Origin: Oxytricha trifallax
Taxonomy: Eukaryota > Ciliophora > Spirotrichea > Sporadotrichida > Oxytrichidae
Assembly: GCA_000711775.1 (NCBI GenBank)
Contig: ARYC01018594.1
Span: 38,447-102,446, forward strand
Direction: 5' to 3'
DNA: 64,000 bases
Each line of letters opens with the position of its first letter. Positions within the stretch are counted from its first letter, which is position 1. Positions 25,401-35,948 of the stretch are shown one piece after another. A program made the position numbers and the translations under genes. Below the pieces are notes generated by a model. The model was not told the origin of the DNA. It searched no databases and worked only from the letters and a program-made list of their open reading frames with translations.

Positions 25401-26237
25401 TATGTATGTCACCTGATTAAAATAAAATAAGCAATTTCTTTCAGCATAATAAGAACAGGATTTAATCATTTATAAATGATTTAAAATAAAAACTAAATTT
25501 ATTTTTAATATCTAGGAAAAAAGGCAGAAGCAAGGGATCTAAGAATCTATGCGAAAACAGTTTTTCATCTCAAAGTTAGAGCATTAAATCAGAAAAGGCA
25601 TAATAAATGCTGCTAAATCTTTGAAAAGAAATTAGCATAAAAAAGAGAGAAACTATTATTAAAAATAGCAATAAAATCTAGGTTGAGCATAAAACAATAT
25701 TATTGTGTAATCTAAAAATGCAAGATATCTAGTCTCCGATGACTTTGAATTCTACGAAGCAGAAGACGTCGGTCTCTAAACATCATTCGACTATAGCAAT
25801 ATTTAAAACGATAAGAACCACCTGATGAATCAAGAACTAAACGTCTAAGAACTCCAAACCAATGTCTCAATTGACAGCAGCAATGGCCATTTAAACTATC
25901 ATAAAAAGTTGAGTGTATTTTAGTGGCAATAGTATTTAGCAACAACAATAACACCATTAAATATAGTAATTCGTAAATTTAAGCACTACTTCAGTAACAT
26001 ATAAACTACTACTAGTAATGGCACTACTCATGATCACTATGAAAACGATCAAATGATTGAAGAATTGTGCTCTTTGAAGACTAAAAACCAGTTTTAAGAG
26101 CAGGAAATGTGCGAAATAAGGCAGTAGGTAGTGTTACTAAGCGGATAAATTGAGAAGTTTGTGGGTTTGGTGAAGAAATCTAAGAAGAGTAATAACAAGA
26201 ATAATAGTGGGAATGCTATTGATATTGAAGATATCAA
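22500..26237 (+). CDS. Gene A, N-terminal and central segments (Q/N-rich, coiled coil), with IESs
   Basis: Unrecognised gene read in germline form. Segments: about 22500-22630 (MHEEWEVGPGDQPRNPVLSM; ATG 22569 is a plausible start), 22790-24882, 25126-25391, 25511-25600 and 25715-26237. The protein is rich in Gln, Asn and Ser; 25130-25390 gives a charged coiled coil (CEGCDRLKKLVFQAKEAIDD), then a basic RKKGRSKGSK, then a second coil (MIEELCSLKTKNQ). Pointers that restore the frame: ATCAA (24878-24882 / 25126-25130) and TCTAG (25387-25391 / 25511-25515). The insert near 25600-25713 may use GCA. A frame change near 24000 lies beside an A run. The remainder of the gene is inverted at 27535-28130. 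Confidence 0.7.
24883..25130 (+). other. IES in gene A, pointer ATCAA
   Basis: 248 bp of AT-rich DNA between two ATCAA copies (24878-24882 and 25126-25130). Removing it with one copy joins NI and INTSSS in frame. Confidence 0.6.
25392..25515 (+). other. IES in gene A, pointer TCTAG
   Basis: 124 bp including an in-frame TGA, bounded by TCTAG at 25387-25391 and 25511-25515. Removal joins KEFDS to RKKGRSKG in frame. Confidence 0.6.
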
Positions 26238-26274
26238 AACAAACTGTGAGATGATATGTTTATAAATATTGAAT

Positions 26275-26299
26275 ATAAATATTATTATTATTATTATTA
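26275..26299. repeat. (ATT)n microsatellite
   Basis: A short run of ATT units in the breakpoint interval between gene A and the inverted TTLL segment. Confidence 0.7.
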
Positions 26300-26326
26300 A
26301 TAGTAATTATAAAATATATTTTACTA

Positions 26327-27332
26327 GATTTAGGATTAACTGTACCATTATGACCAATCGTTGTGAACTTATTCCTGAATTCTATTTGTTCAGAAGATGG
26401 CAGCCATGTTTTAGGGAAGAAACTATATTTTTATATAAATTTAAACTTTTTCATTGATCCCTCCAAACATATATTAGTTAAACTATATTCTTCAAGAAAT
26501 TGCCTCTGCATCTTCATCAAATTCCTCGCTAGAAAATTCTTCCTGCACACCACACACATGCCTGGGAAATGATTTACTTTCTGGTATGAAGCCATTTTAC
26601 TCATGAAATCAGGAGTGATGGCTAAATCATGCCTACTTATATCCCACACAGGCGAAAGTTTCTGTCCACCCTGGCATTTCACCACTGCTCCTTCATGATC
26701 TTCTTCTGTCTCTTTCAGCCTGAAATTGCATACTTCTTGGATACTTTCCTCACTCTTTTGTATTGTGTGTAGTATAAATTGAATTTATATGTGAATTTAA
26801 TGATTCTTGATCTTAAGGAGATGGGGTATATGGTTTTTATATATAAGCGTTATATATTACGATTGAGAACGATTTTTTTATTAGCTTTCTTCCAAGAAAT
26901 GAAGCTTTCATCAACAGCTTTGTCATCACCTCCCTTGTATTGCCTCTTATTAATTGAAACCTCATCGCTATGATCAGTATCCTCTTCACCGTAGTACTCA
27001 TCACCACCAGCTCCATCACTTTTAGCATCAGACTCGCCTCCACCAAAGAGAGAGAGATCATAAGCCCATGAGTTATCCTCCTCATCTGAATTCACATTGG
27101 GATCATAGTTGTTATACTTATTAGAGCGACTATTCTTTGTGATAGGCTATATCGATGATTGATTTTGCTAATTACTTATTGCTATTGTGGCATTGTTTTA
27201 TTATAAATTAGTGTTTGATTGAGATTTCTGGCTTTCTTGGGTGGTTATGTTAGAATTTATGCCTGATCCTTGGTGTTAATTCTTGTCTTAATTTTGTTAA
27301 TTACTGCCATTTGAAGTCTGTTATTCTTCCAT
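26327..27332 (-). CDS. TTLL: TTLL gene, inverted N-terminal segment
   Basis: First part of a tubulin-tyrosine-ligase-like (probably tubulin polyglutamylase) gene, on the opposite strand to the rest of the gene. ATG at 27332 opens a Gln/Asn-rich leader, then an acidic region (VNSDEEDNSWAYDLSLFGGG), then the start of the TTL domain: GGQKLSPVWDISRH and NHFPGMCVVCRKNFLARNL, typical of the TTLL N-terminal core, then FFPKTWLPSEQ. A 10-bp pointer pair (AATATAGTTT) marks an IES at 26420-26489. Another AT-rich insert lies at about 26775-26865, with a one-base frame change beside it. The segment ends at pointer TCCTAAATC (26327-26335, reverse strand), which recurs at 28252 where the gene continues. Confidence 0.88.
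26420..26489 (-). other. IES in TTLL, 10-bp pointer
   Basis: AATATAGTTT (minus strand) occurs at 26480-26489 and 26420-26429. Deleting one copy plus the 50 bp between gives EEYS-FFPKTWLPSEQ, exactly the expected TTLL sequence. One of the clearest IESs in the window. Confidence 0.9.
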
Positions 27333-27534
27333 AAAAAATTAATACAGATTAACTGATAATTTAAATAACATGCAACTTATTTTTGGAATATAAATTAGTG
27401 GAGTCATTATTAGGGGATGAAAAATTGGCATACTTTGTTTGGACTAATTTTATCATTTTATAATAATTTATTTCACACTTAAATAAACTATTTTATTATA
27501 TATACAAATTTCTCTAATTCACAGAATAGATATA

Positions 27535-28130
27535 TCATTTGACTTCAATAATCTTCTTAGAGTCAATAAGTTTTAGTTTTTACTTTTGCAATGACATTTT
27601 GTCTTCTAAAAGCAAATTATATAATTTTTTCTCTAAATTAATTGCTGATTCCTTAAGCACATTAAAATATTCCTACTGCTAAATTACTATTCAAAAAAAA
27701 AAAAATCAAAATTAAAACATGTATAATTACAGAGTTAAATAAATAAGCAAACTTATCATTATTATCAATCTAGGTTTACTTATGAAGTTCTTTGTACTTT
27801 TAGTCAGTTTTCTTCTTAAGAATTTCCTGTTCAAGTTTGATAATTTGCATGAATTCCTAGGCGTTATTAGTCTGTTAATTGCTACTGTTATGTTGTATGT
27901 GACTAACATTGGAGTTATTGAGGAATTGCTAGTGAAGAAAAATATTATTGTTGCTATTTATGTTCAAGTGAGATTGATTCTTCTGAGTGAGATCATGTGG
28001 TAATTCTATCTCTGTTAAGTCTACATCCACGAGTAGCTTCAAAATAATGGGGATCTGGGTGGGCATGGGCTAATGGTCGTGTAATTACTGGGCGTCGAGA
28101 AGACCTTCTTCCTTTTTCCACTCATTGATC
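27535..28130 (-). CDS. Gene A, inverted C-terminal segments
   Basis: On the minus strand from about 28130: INEWKKEEGLLDAQQLHDHQ, then ELPHDLTQKNQSHLNINSN and a coil (FMQIIKLEQEILKKKTDQKY), to about 27730. After an AT-rich insert it continues as ESAINLEKKLYNLLLEDK and ends in SKKIIEVK with TGA at 27535-27537. I assign it to gene A because it shares the pointer ATCAA with the end of the plus-strand part (26233-26237 and 28125-28129 inverted) and the join is in frame (DIED-INEWKK). Composition (Q/N-rich plus coil) also matches. The pointer is only 5 bp, so the assignment is likely but not certain. Confidence 0.6.
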
Positions 28131-28251
28131 TTTTCTAAAATTGTATGTTGCTTACTATTTCATAGTTTTATCAAATAATTAAAGCATAGGTATATTAGCA
28201 GAGAAAAGTAGGGCTATAATATTTCCAATTAAATATTATAAAATTGAAGAT

Positions 28252-31200
28252 TCCTAAATCCAGTAACAAGAAGAAAACATATATTGTAAAACTAAAGGCA
28301 CTTCTCAAGGTAAAGGCATCTTTTTAGTAGATTTTTAGAAGAAATAATGGAGTCTTGCGCTAATAGTGGAGAGGGGTGTGTAGTTTAAAGATACCTTCAT
28401 TCATCAGGCTTATCTAGTTGATGATCTTAAACTTGACTTGCGTATCTTTTAGAATAAATACTATAGATAATTACTTGAAATAAATTCTCATTATGTAAGC
28501 TATTTATTATTGGATTTGATTCATCAATTTACTAAATTAATAATAATTTTAAGCATTTATGTTATGCTTTACGGAGAGAATCCATTAAGAATATGTTTTC
28601 ATGAAATGGGCCTAGCCAGATTTGCAACTGAGTAATATCAATGTCCACTAAGTTCAAACTTGGATAGCTTAAACATGCTTTTGACTAACTACGCTATTAA
28701 TAAGCACAATTATAAGTTCCAGCAAATAAATAGAGTCATTTACTTATAATCATACTGAATTTCAGCTATATTAGCGAATTGATCAGTAAGAATATGTATG
28801 ATTATAATATTTCAAAGATGGTAATGAAGATAATTAAGGTCACAAAAGATCACTCATAGACATATTATGTTTACTCAAACAGGAAGGTCATGATCCAGAT
28901 AAATTACTTAAAGAAATTATAGATATCATTGTCAAAACACTTAATAGTTTTATTTTCATTCTAATTCAATATATTTTAGGAAAATAAATAAATATAATTA
29001 TACTAGTGATAGGCTATCCATATCTATCTCATTTTTGCTAAAATAGATAAAAATAGGATTTTATCTATTTTAGCAATTGTATAAATCTTGTCAGCCACAG
29101 AAGACCTAAACAATTCCATGTGCCTTTAAGTATTGGGATTCTATATTATTCTAGATCATAAGTGTAAACCATGGCTTCTAGAAGTTAATTAGTCTCTCAG
29201 TTTTCACATAAAATAAATGTTAATTTTATAATTAGTGAATAAATTGGAAACTTTTATTACAGCCATTTTAAATGCTACTTGTATAACTAGTTATATATGA
29301 TAATCGATTAATATTAAAATAAAATTAAGTTTCTCAACAGACTCACTGCTTGACTATAAAATAAAGAAATTGGCAATTGGTGATGCCTTTTATTTACTCA
29401 ATTGCTCTTATGAAAGAAGGCAAGAACATATCAAAATCAAGTAGGAAGAAATGAAAAAGCGTATACTGACTGGAAAGATTATGAATTTAAATTATCACAA
29501 TTTTTGCAATTTAATAAAATTTTATATCAATTTATATTTTTGTAATATATTATGAAAATTGGAGGAGATGACAAGGAGAAATAGCGATAAGAAAAGTTAA
29601 AAGAGAGATTTGATTTAGAGAAATAATTTTATTTAATTATATTGCATTTTCCAAAATTATTAGTGCATTTAATTTAGTAATAATTTAAAATTCTATTTAT
29701 ATGTATTTTTTATCTGAAATCTCGGACAGATGGGTATGAATTAATCTACCCCTCACCCGATGAAGTAAAAAACAAACAATATGAGAATTTCATTCAAAAA
29801 GCCCACGATTTATGGGATGATTTTATAACTAGTGGTAAGAGCAAGAGAGCCCAAGCTAATCTTAATGATAAGAAATAGTCTCAACCTATTAGTGGAAATG
29901 CTAGCAAACTTTCTAATATATAATTTTATCAATATTCCATATGGTAATTTATTTGTGTACTTACAATGCAATTTTGTCTACTGATTTCAATAAAACTTTA
30001 AGCACAGTTTACACTAGTACAAAAGAAACCTTATAGCAATAACCTAATTCAAATTAAATCCAAAAACTAAACAATGTCAAAGATCTTATAAATCAATTTT
30101 CATTTATATAATTATTTTTATTTCTATCTTATTAGAGTTATTCTAATTACTTTTTACATAAATATTTTAATAATCTATAACTGAGGACCAACGATACAAG
30201 CCAAAAGACAAGTGCAAGAGTATTATTCTTAATAAATAACGATAGCTTATCTAGCAATTAAGTCGCTTTTTCTTTGTAAAACACAATAAACAGAACAAAC
30301 TTAGTCAAAAGCTAAAATGCAACATTTCATAATTAAAATCAAAATAAATTACTACAGCAGAATAGTGGCACATTTGCTTAGAGTTTAGCGACTGGAGATG
30401 AGAGACTTCATAATGATTAGTAAGCTATTAATGAACTTATGGTTGAAAGTAATTTAAATTAATATGAAAGGCATTGGATTTTTAATATGATTGTTTACCT
30501 ATGAAAGTATCAGTCATGAAACTGGAAGCAAATAACAGCAGATGATAAATCCAAAATTAAGAATTAGTAACGACGGAAAACTTCCCCAAAACCCCTACAT
30601 TAGTTACAATAAAAATCTACGATAGTAATTAATAAAAAACAAAGAAGGGTATACTGTATAGAACCAATTAGATTCCTAATATTACAGCATTAAACTAGAA
30701 AACCCCTATATTAACAAGAAGAAAAGCACGGATTAAATGTAGCAATATCAAGATTAATAATTAAACATGAGTTAAGAGTTGAAACAACAGCAATAGAAGG
30801 ATAAAAGTTTGAAATTGCAGAATCAACAGTAATTATTGCAAAAAGAGCTAATTTTACTTAGTCTAATGGAATGTAACAAAATGGAATAAATAGCCAGTAA
30901 ATAAATGATACTTTTTAACAGCTATATTTCTAATTTGGATTTTAGTAAACCGTATGATCACACATCTATTGGATTCATAAGTTGAAAAGATTTAGAAATT
31001 TCACAAGTAAATTTGCCTAATTTTATATATTTTCTATTCCCTGAATCTATTATTAAGCCGATTCCAAGAGCAAACCAAAGTCACCAATCTTTCGCTTAAA
31101 GACACTTCAGTGGTAACAGAACAGTAATAAATTCAATTTACATGGAAGTAAAGGATTAAATTAAGAAAGCTACACCTCAATTGATGTTGTGATGAACCGA

Positions 31201-32327
31201 TAGACGCCCAACTTCTAACTATAAACAGATCACTTAAATCAGCAGTTAATATCACATGGAATTAACATGATGTCCTTAAGAACAAAAAGAAGTAAATTAA
31301 CTTGTCTAGCAATGATTAAAAGACTCCTCTGCTTTTGATTTAACAGAAAAATTAGCATTAAATAATGATTTGCAGTATTACTAATAGAAGTAATAGTAAG
31401 CACAATTGTTGCTTGCATAGTCTCAGTAATAAAAGGTTTAGTTAGTAATAAATACGAAACTATGCTGGGCCATATTTGATGCAATAAGCTTGCAAAAAAA
31501 TTAGTAACAACAGAAGTGTGGAACTTTAATACATATATCTTCAATGGCTATATATATAGGAAACCAAAATTTGTTTGCATAAAGTCAGAAAATTCTACCA
31601 GATTTTCTTAGTAAAAGAAATGGCTTGCCTGATCTTAACAGCTAACAGCAGTCTAGCACGAATAGGCAAAGCCAGTTAAGTTACAGCGATTAGTATAATA
31701 ATAGAGAAATAATTAATAGTTTGCTCATTCACATACTTAACATACTTCAATTGCAGCTAATATTGCACAATTTATAATATCTTGAATTAAACTTAAGAGT
31801 ACAAATTATTCTTAGACTTTATTAAGTCCGTAATACTACTTTCTCATTAAATGCAAAAAATTAATCTTCCAGTGCTTTAAGTAACTCTCCATCAAAACTT
31901 GCAAATAAATTGAATTAATATAAAATGGCTCCATCCCAGGTCTATAAAGGCAAGCAGATTCAATAGTCTCAAACTAACATTATATCTACTTTTAAGTAGT
32001 CAGTAAACTATCTGCCTGTAAATCATGCTAACATTCAATTTGCCATTTACCCATGAAAGCTATCAATAGTTAAGTTCTTAATCCTTAAAGTTTGACTTCT
32101 TAGGGAAAGTAAGTTACTCTATTTTTAATAATGTCTATAATGTTATCTATTATAGAACTTTAATGCCAAAACTATTCGACTTTAATATGATTGAAGACTT
32201 AAACATGAAAAAGCAACAGCAAAATCAAAAGAGAAATGGAAGAAACTTTGAATCAATGAGAGAGCTAAAAATAATAAAAGCAAGCTATAATGAGTGGCAT
32301 TAATAGAAGATGAGCGTATTTGAATGA
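28252..32327 (+). CDS. TTLL: TTLL gene, main segments (TTL catalytic domain and long Q-rich tail)
   Basis: Continues the TTLL gene after pointer TCCTAAATC (28252-28260). TTL landmarks in order: TSQGKGIFL (ATP-grasp loop), DDLKLDLRI, GENPLRI, GLARFATEQY, LLTNYAINKHN, LGF.IILDHKCKPWLLEVN and S.DSLLDYKIK. Then comes a poorly conserved Gln-rich tail with coils (EIIN, QQQKDKSLKLQNQQ, LPDFLSKRNGLPDL) ending SVFE at TGA 32325-32327. IES pointers: TTC (28717/28811), AGTTT (29199/29328), ATTATGAA (29478/29549), GAAAT (29620/29716); all restore the frame. Further AT-rich inserts lie near 28446-28557, 28945-29080, 30100-30180, 31000-31190 and 32056-32155. One base seems missing near 28290. Such enzymes add Glu chains to tubulin in cilia. 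Confidence 0.88.
29035..29076. repeat. 42-bp perfect hairpin inside a TTLL IES
   Basis: Two 18-bp arms, starting TTGCTAAAATAG, are exact reverse complements around a 6-bp loop. The 5' half matches the end of the Rep element at 48699 at 22 of its first 23 positions. It may be a relic of that element family. Confidence 0.8.
29204..29332 (+). other. IES in TTLL, pointer AGTTT
   Basis: 129 bp between AGTTT copies at 29199-29203 and 29328-29332. Removal reads QSLSF-STDSLLDYK, the expected continuation after the WLLEVN motif. Confidence 0.8.
29486..29556 (+). other. IES in TTLL, pointer ATTATGAA
   Basis: 71 bp between 8-bp direct repeats at 29478-29485 and 29549-29556; removal gives TGKIMKIGGDDKE in frame. 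Confidence 0.8.
29625..29720 (+). other. IES in TTLL, pointer GAAAT
   Basis: 96 bp between GAAAT copies at 29620-29624 and 29716-29720; removal gives FDLEKSRTDGYELIYPS in frame. Confidence 0.75.
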
Positions 32328-32518
32328 TAATTACTGAAAGAAAACAGACAATATATTTAACTAAAAAACTTTCCGATATGAAATGAAATTAAAGCTAAAA
32401 TTAAGACTATATTTATTGAAAGTATCTTATATTTATTGATGATATTTAAACTTTAAGTGAAATTTTAATGTTAAATGCTAAGAATAGTTATCTATGCAAA
32501 TCTAAGCTTTGTTTTTCA

Positions 32519-34102
32519 TCAAAACATGCAGCTTTTATAAGTAGGTATAATATATTTTATGTTGATGTAAGCATTCTCTCCACCATGTTTTCATAATGTC
32601 CTAATGTCTCTTTGATCAAATCTCCAACGTTATCGCCTTTTCTTTGACCATAGTCAATTTTATCTCCCAAATTGGCTATTATATTAATTTAGTTAAACAA
32701 ATAATTATTTAAAGAAACTGCATAATAATTTTAGGATTTTCTTAAGAAATACTTACTGTTTCTATATCTGAGTATATTTAAAATAGGCAGGATATATCTG
32801 TAATAAGGCACTAAACTCTCATCTACAGCTTGTGATATTTTACCCAAAGCCTTTAATTTTCTAAGTGTTTTCACAACTATCCATTTTCATGGAAAAATAT
32901 TGGCAAGTAATGATGGTAATCTAGCAGGTCTACTTCTACTTTCCATGCAATCTATAATGGATGATAATATAGAAGATTTAAGTTACTTTTCTATGAGCTC
33001 CGATAAAATCTACAACGATAGGCAAATCCTCTCTCTCATAACATTTCTTTAAAATGGTGCTTGGTATCACTTTATAACCAAGGTATTTTGCTAAGAATTT
33101 CAAGTGGGTTATAAGAAATTGATATAATTAATATAATGAATAAGTTACAATCAAATAATGAGTGAACTTAAGCTTTTGCTTCAAATATGCCAATCTTAAA
33201 CTTTTTAGGAACTGAATGAGCTTTTTTGGCTGCTATACTTGAAGAATTTACTCCCATTCCTGCGCATTTAGTAATGACTTTAGGATCTTTTACGTTAGGA
33301 AACCTATCTTTTTTCCAGTTGATTCCATTTCGATTATTTTATAATTTTATTGTAATTTTAATTTATTTAAGAATTTAAGCATGATATCATATTATATTTG
33401 TATTTGCATTAAGGCAAAAGATTTTGTATTTAATATTTAAATTAAATCTTAAATAATAGTGCTATATAATTACTAAATTATAGATTTTAATTTTATAATC
33501 AATTTATTTTTTATGTACTAAATAAACTACTTAACATTGGGGAGATTCATTAAAAAATCCAATGACATGATTTGAAAATGCTGTCTTTAAAGCGCATATT
33601 AAAACTTCTGTTACTTTGCTCCACTGCTGTCTTCTATCTGATTTTTATCATGCAATGTCATTTTAATGGGGGGGTGTTTAATGGGCTAGTTCTTAGACTT
33701 AAGTGGAGATTTGCTTATGCTGTCTCTTTTTTAATTGACTTGTTATGATTATTATAAGAAATGCATGTTATTACTATTGATAGAATTCCTCACATCAACA
33801 TTCTTTTTATAATTGGGACTGATTGACAGCCTTTTGCTAGACTAGATTGTTATCAAAGATTGATTATTTTAACTTTTGTCTCTTTTCATTTATTAATTGA
33901 CACTTTTATCTATAAAACTGCTTTATTTTGATTTTAATGGTGAAATTTAGCTGCTAGGAGACTTATTCAAAAATTTCTGATTGCTTATTGGCTTAATTGG
34001 GGATTTATTCAATAAATTTGGCTAAGACTTTTAGAGGAATACTGATAATTTAGGAGTTATTGGCTTAGTCATAGGCTTATTTATATAGCTCTCCATACTC
34101 AT
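32519..34102 (-). CDS. PACRG: PACRG-like gene (ciliary doublet inner-junction protein), germline form
   Basis: PACRG helps bind the A and B tubules of ciliary doublets. ATG at 34102; a Ser/Lys/Pro-rich leader precedes the conserved domain: YLGYKVIPSTILKKCYERED, DLPIVVDFIGAHRKV, DLLDYHHYLPIFF, VVKTLRKLKALGKISQAVDE, LVPYYRYILPILN, IDYGQRKGDNVGDLIKETLG and AYINIKYIIPTYKSC, then TGA at 32519-32521. IES pointers on the minus strand: AATG (33535-33538 / 33326-33329), GCAAAA (33174-33179 / 33086-33091), AAAGTA (32984-32989 / 32937-32942). About 45 residues normally between the HHYLP motif and the VVKTL motif are absent at about 32890, so a segment may lie elsewhere. A one-base shift sits before GGENAY. 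Confidence 0.88.
33092..33179 (-). other. IES in the PACRG-like gene, pointer GCAAAA
   Basis: 88 bp between GCAAAA (minus strand) copies at 33174-33179 and 33086-33091; removal gives GIFEAKYLGYKV in frame. Confidence 0.7.
33330..33538 (-). other. IES in the PACRG-like gene, pointer AATG
   Basis: 209 bp of very AT-rich DNA between AATG (minus strand) copies; removal reads NLPN-GINWKKDRFPNV in frame. Confidence 0.65.
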
Positions 34103-34169
34103 TTCTGATTCTATTATTAAGAGTAAAGTTTAAATTTAATAATCCAACAGTAATAAATAAGATTAATGC

Positions 34170-34334
34170 AAAATATTCTGAGTTTTACTTACTTTTATTT
34201 GCAAAAACTATACTTTGCCTCCTAGACTCTTTGTCCTTAGCTTTCTACATTCTCTTCAAATATAGATCTACAACTTTAATATTGCGTTCTAGTTATTATT
34301 TCCAAATGTTTGTTGCTAAGTTATCTTGCACAAT
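34170..34334 (-). CDS. Gene K, downstream part, cut off by TBE-3
   Basis: Minus-strand frame VQDNLATNIWKQQLERNIKV then VDLYLKRMQKAKDKESRRQS, beginning at the TBE-3 border. It continues in frame from the segment at 39849-40267 on the far side of TBE-3. The 3' end is unclear; the frame enters AT-rich DNA near 34170, just upstream of the PACRG-like start. Family not recognised. Confidence 0.6.
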
Positions 34335-34473
34335 CAAAACCCAAAAACCCCTTAGTTAGGTTTATAAGTGCTTTGATTTGTAGGGTATATTTGGGGTTTT
34401 ATTGGGGTTAGAAGAGAAAATGCAGGTTTTATGTGAATTTAATGAATGTTTAATGTGTATTAGTGTTATTAAT

Positions 34474-35921
34474 TCAAACAAATTTTATCTGCTTATCTTA
34501 TTATATCTCCTAAACTATCCTCTTTCTAGTGTGTCAAGGATGTCATCTAATGTTTATCGAGGATAGTTTGGAGCTTTCATAATTATCATCTCTACTATGC
34601 TTCTAATTTCTTTGCAGATATCATCTTACTTTATATGTTTCTGTGCCAAACTTATTGATTATTTTTCAAGTTTAGTACCAAAGTAAGAAATATTTTCCAT
34701 ATCACTTTCTAATATTATTGCAGCTACTGCCCAAACATCCCATTAGACATAACCATTTGTCCACTTCTCTCTCATTGGGAAGTATCCGGGAGTCCCAAGT
34801 ACCTATGCTAAAGTAACGATATCTTATCTTAAGGCTCTATTGAAATCGATTACAACTACTTCTAATGGGAAGAGATTCAGCATTACATTTTTAGGCTTCA
34901 AATCTCTATGAACATATCCAAGTTCATGCAACTCTTTGACACCCTTAATCATATCTGAAAGTATATCATTTTAATCATCAGGGTATCTATTGTGATATAG
35001 GTAGTCTCTCAGAGTCATCTCAAATTTCTTTAGCCTTAATGCGATGAAACCATAGCTTAAAATAACTCCATCGAGCTTCAGTAAATTTTTGCAATTGTTT
35101 CTCTAGGCCTCTCTAAGAACCATGTATTCATTAGCAAACTCGTTTTAATACTGTTGGTTCTTAAGAAGATAACTGAAGGGATACACCTTGTATGAATACT
35201 CATCAACTACTAAAAGCTTTGCTTTTGCAGGCACGTTTATATTCAAGTAGTTTTCAATACAAGTTGTGAAATCAACTGCATTTAATGCTGGTATATTCAT
35301 AGCTTTCGCTTAGAAGCATGCTGAGATTGTATTGCCTACTGGTTAGTTCATCGATTCAAATCGCCTCTGCCTCTTAAGTTTCTCCTGATGCTCTCTTTAT
35401 TATTAAAGAGTATTAGATTTTCTTTTAGCAGGCACTAGTTTTTTAGTTTCGTAATCTTCAATCAAGATCTCGCTGAGATGATGCTTTTGTATATGCCTTT
35501 TAACTTTAGCTGAGTGAGTATATGATTTCATGCATGTCGTACACTAATATCTATCATCTACCTTTTCATGCTTGAAATAGATCTTGGCTATGCCAGAGTG
35601 AACCTCTTTAAGGTGTCTCTTCAAGCTTTGTTCAGTTGAGAAAAGATTCTAGCAGTCTTCACATTTATATTTTTTTATCTTTTCGATTGGTATATGTTCT
35701 TTTAGCTCCTCAACATAATCAATTTAAGTTTAAACCCCTATCTCTGCACTCTCCTTCTGGTTTAATACTTCTATGATAAAAACCTCTGCTTCAAATTCAA
35801 GAGCTCTTAGCTCTACCTCCCTCTCAACATAAATAATTTCAGGCTTTTTAGTTGAGCCAAAGTTTAGCTATGATTATCCAGTTCCAAGAGAGATTGCTTT
35901 ACGATTTAAGTTAGCCGCCAT
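34474..35921 (-). CDS. TBE-3 57-kDa zinc-finger/protein-kinase gene
   Basis: ATG at 35921 (MAANLNRKAISLGTG). The N-terminal half has paired C2H2-type fingers (YKCEDC..LFSTEQSLKRH and a CTTCMKSYTHSAKVKRH-like unit) and a Glu-rich coil. The C-terminal half is a kinase: HRDLKPKNVMLN, VVIDFNRAL (DFN in place of DFG) and GTPGYFPMRE. The final stop is TGA 34474-34476 after a one-base slip relative to TBE-4. It is much better preserved than in TBE copy 1. Its role in TBE biology is unknown; DNA binding through the fingers is a reasonable guess. Confidence 0.8.
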
Positions 35922-35948
35922 GTTTAAATTCAATTTTAAATTTCTATT

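Noticed and set aside
26269-26572. Plus-strand ORFs over the inverted TTLL segment
   Set aside because: The minus strand carries unmistakable TTLL motifs and a 10-bp IES pointer.
30585-30600. Further TBE ends at CCCCAAAACCCC-like strings (also near 62572)
   Set aside because: They lie in coding frames (LPQNPY; TPKPPRD) without subterminal TBE sequence or an inverted partner.
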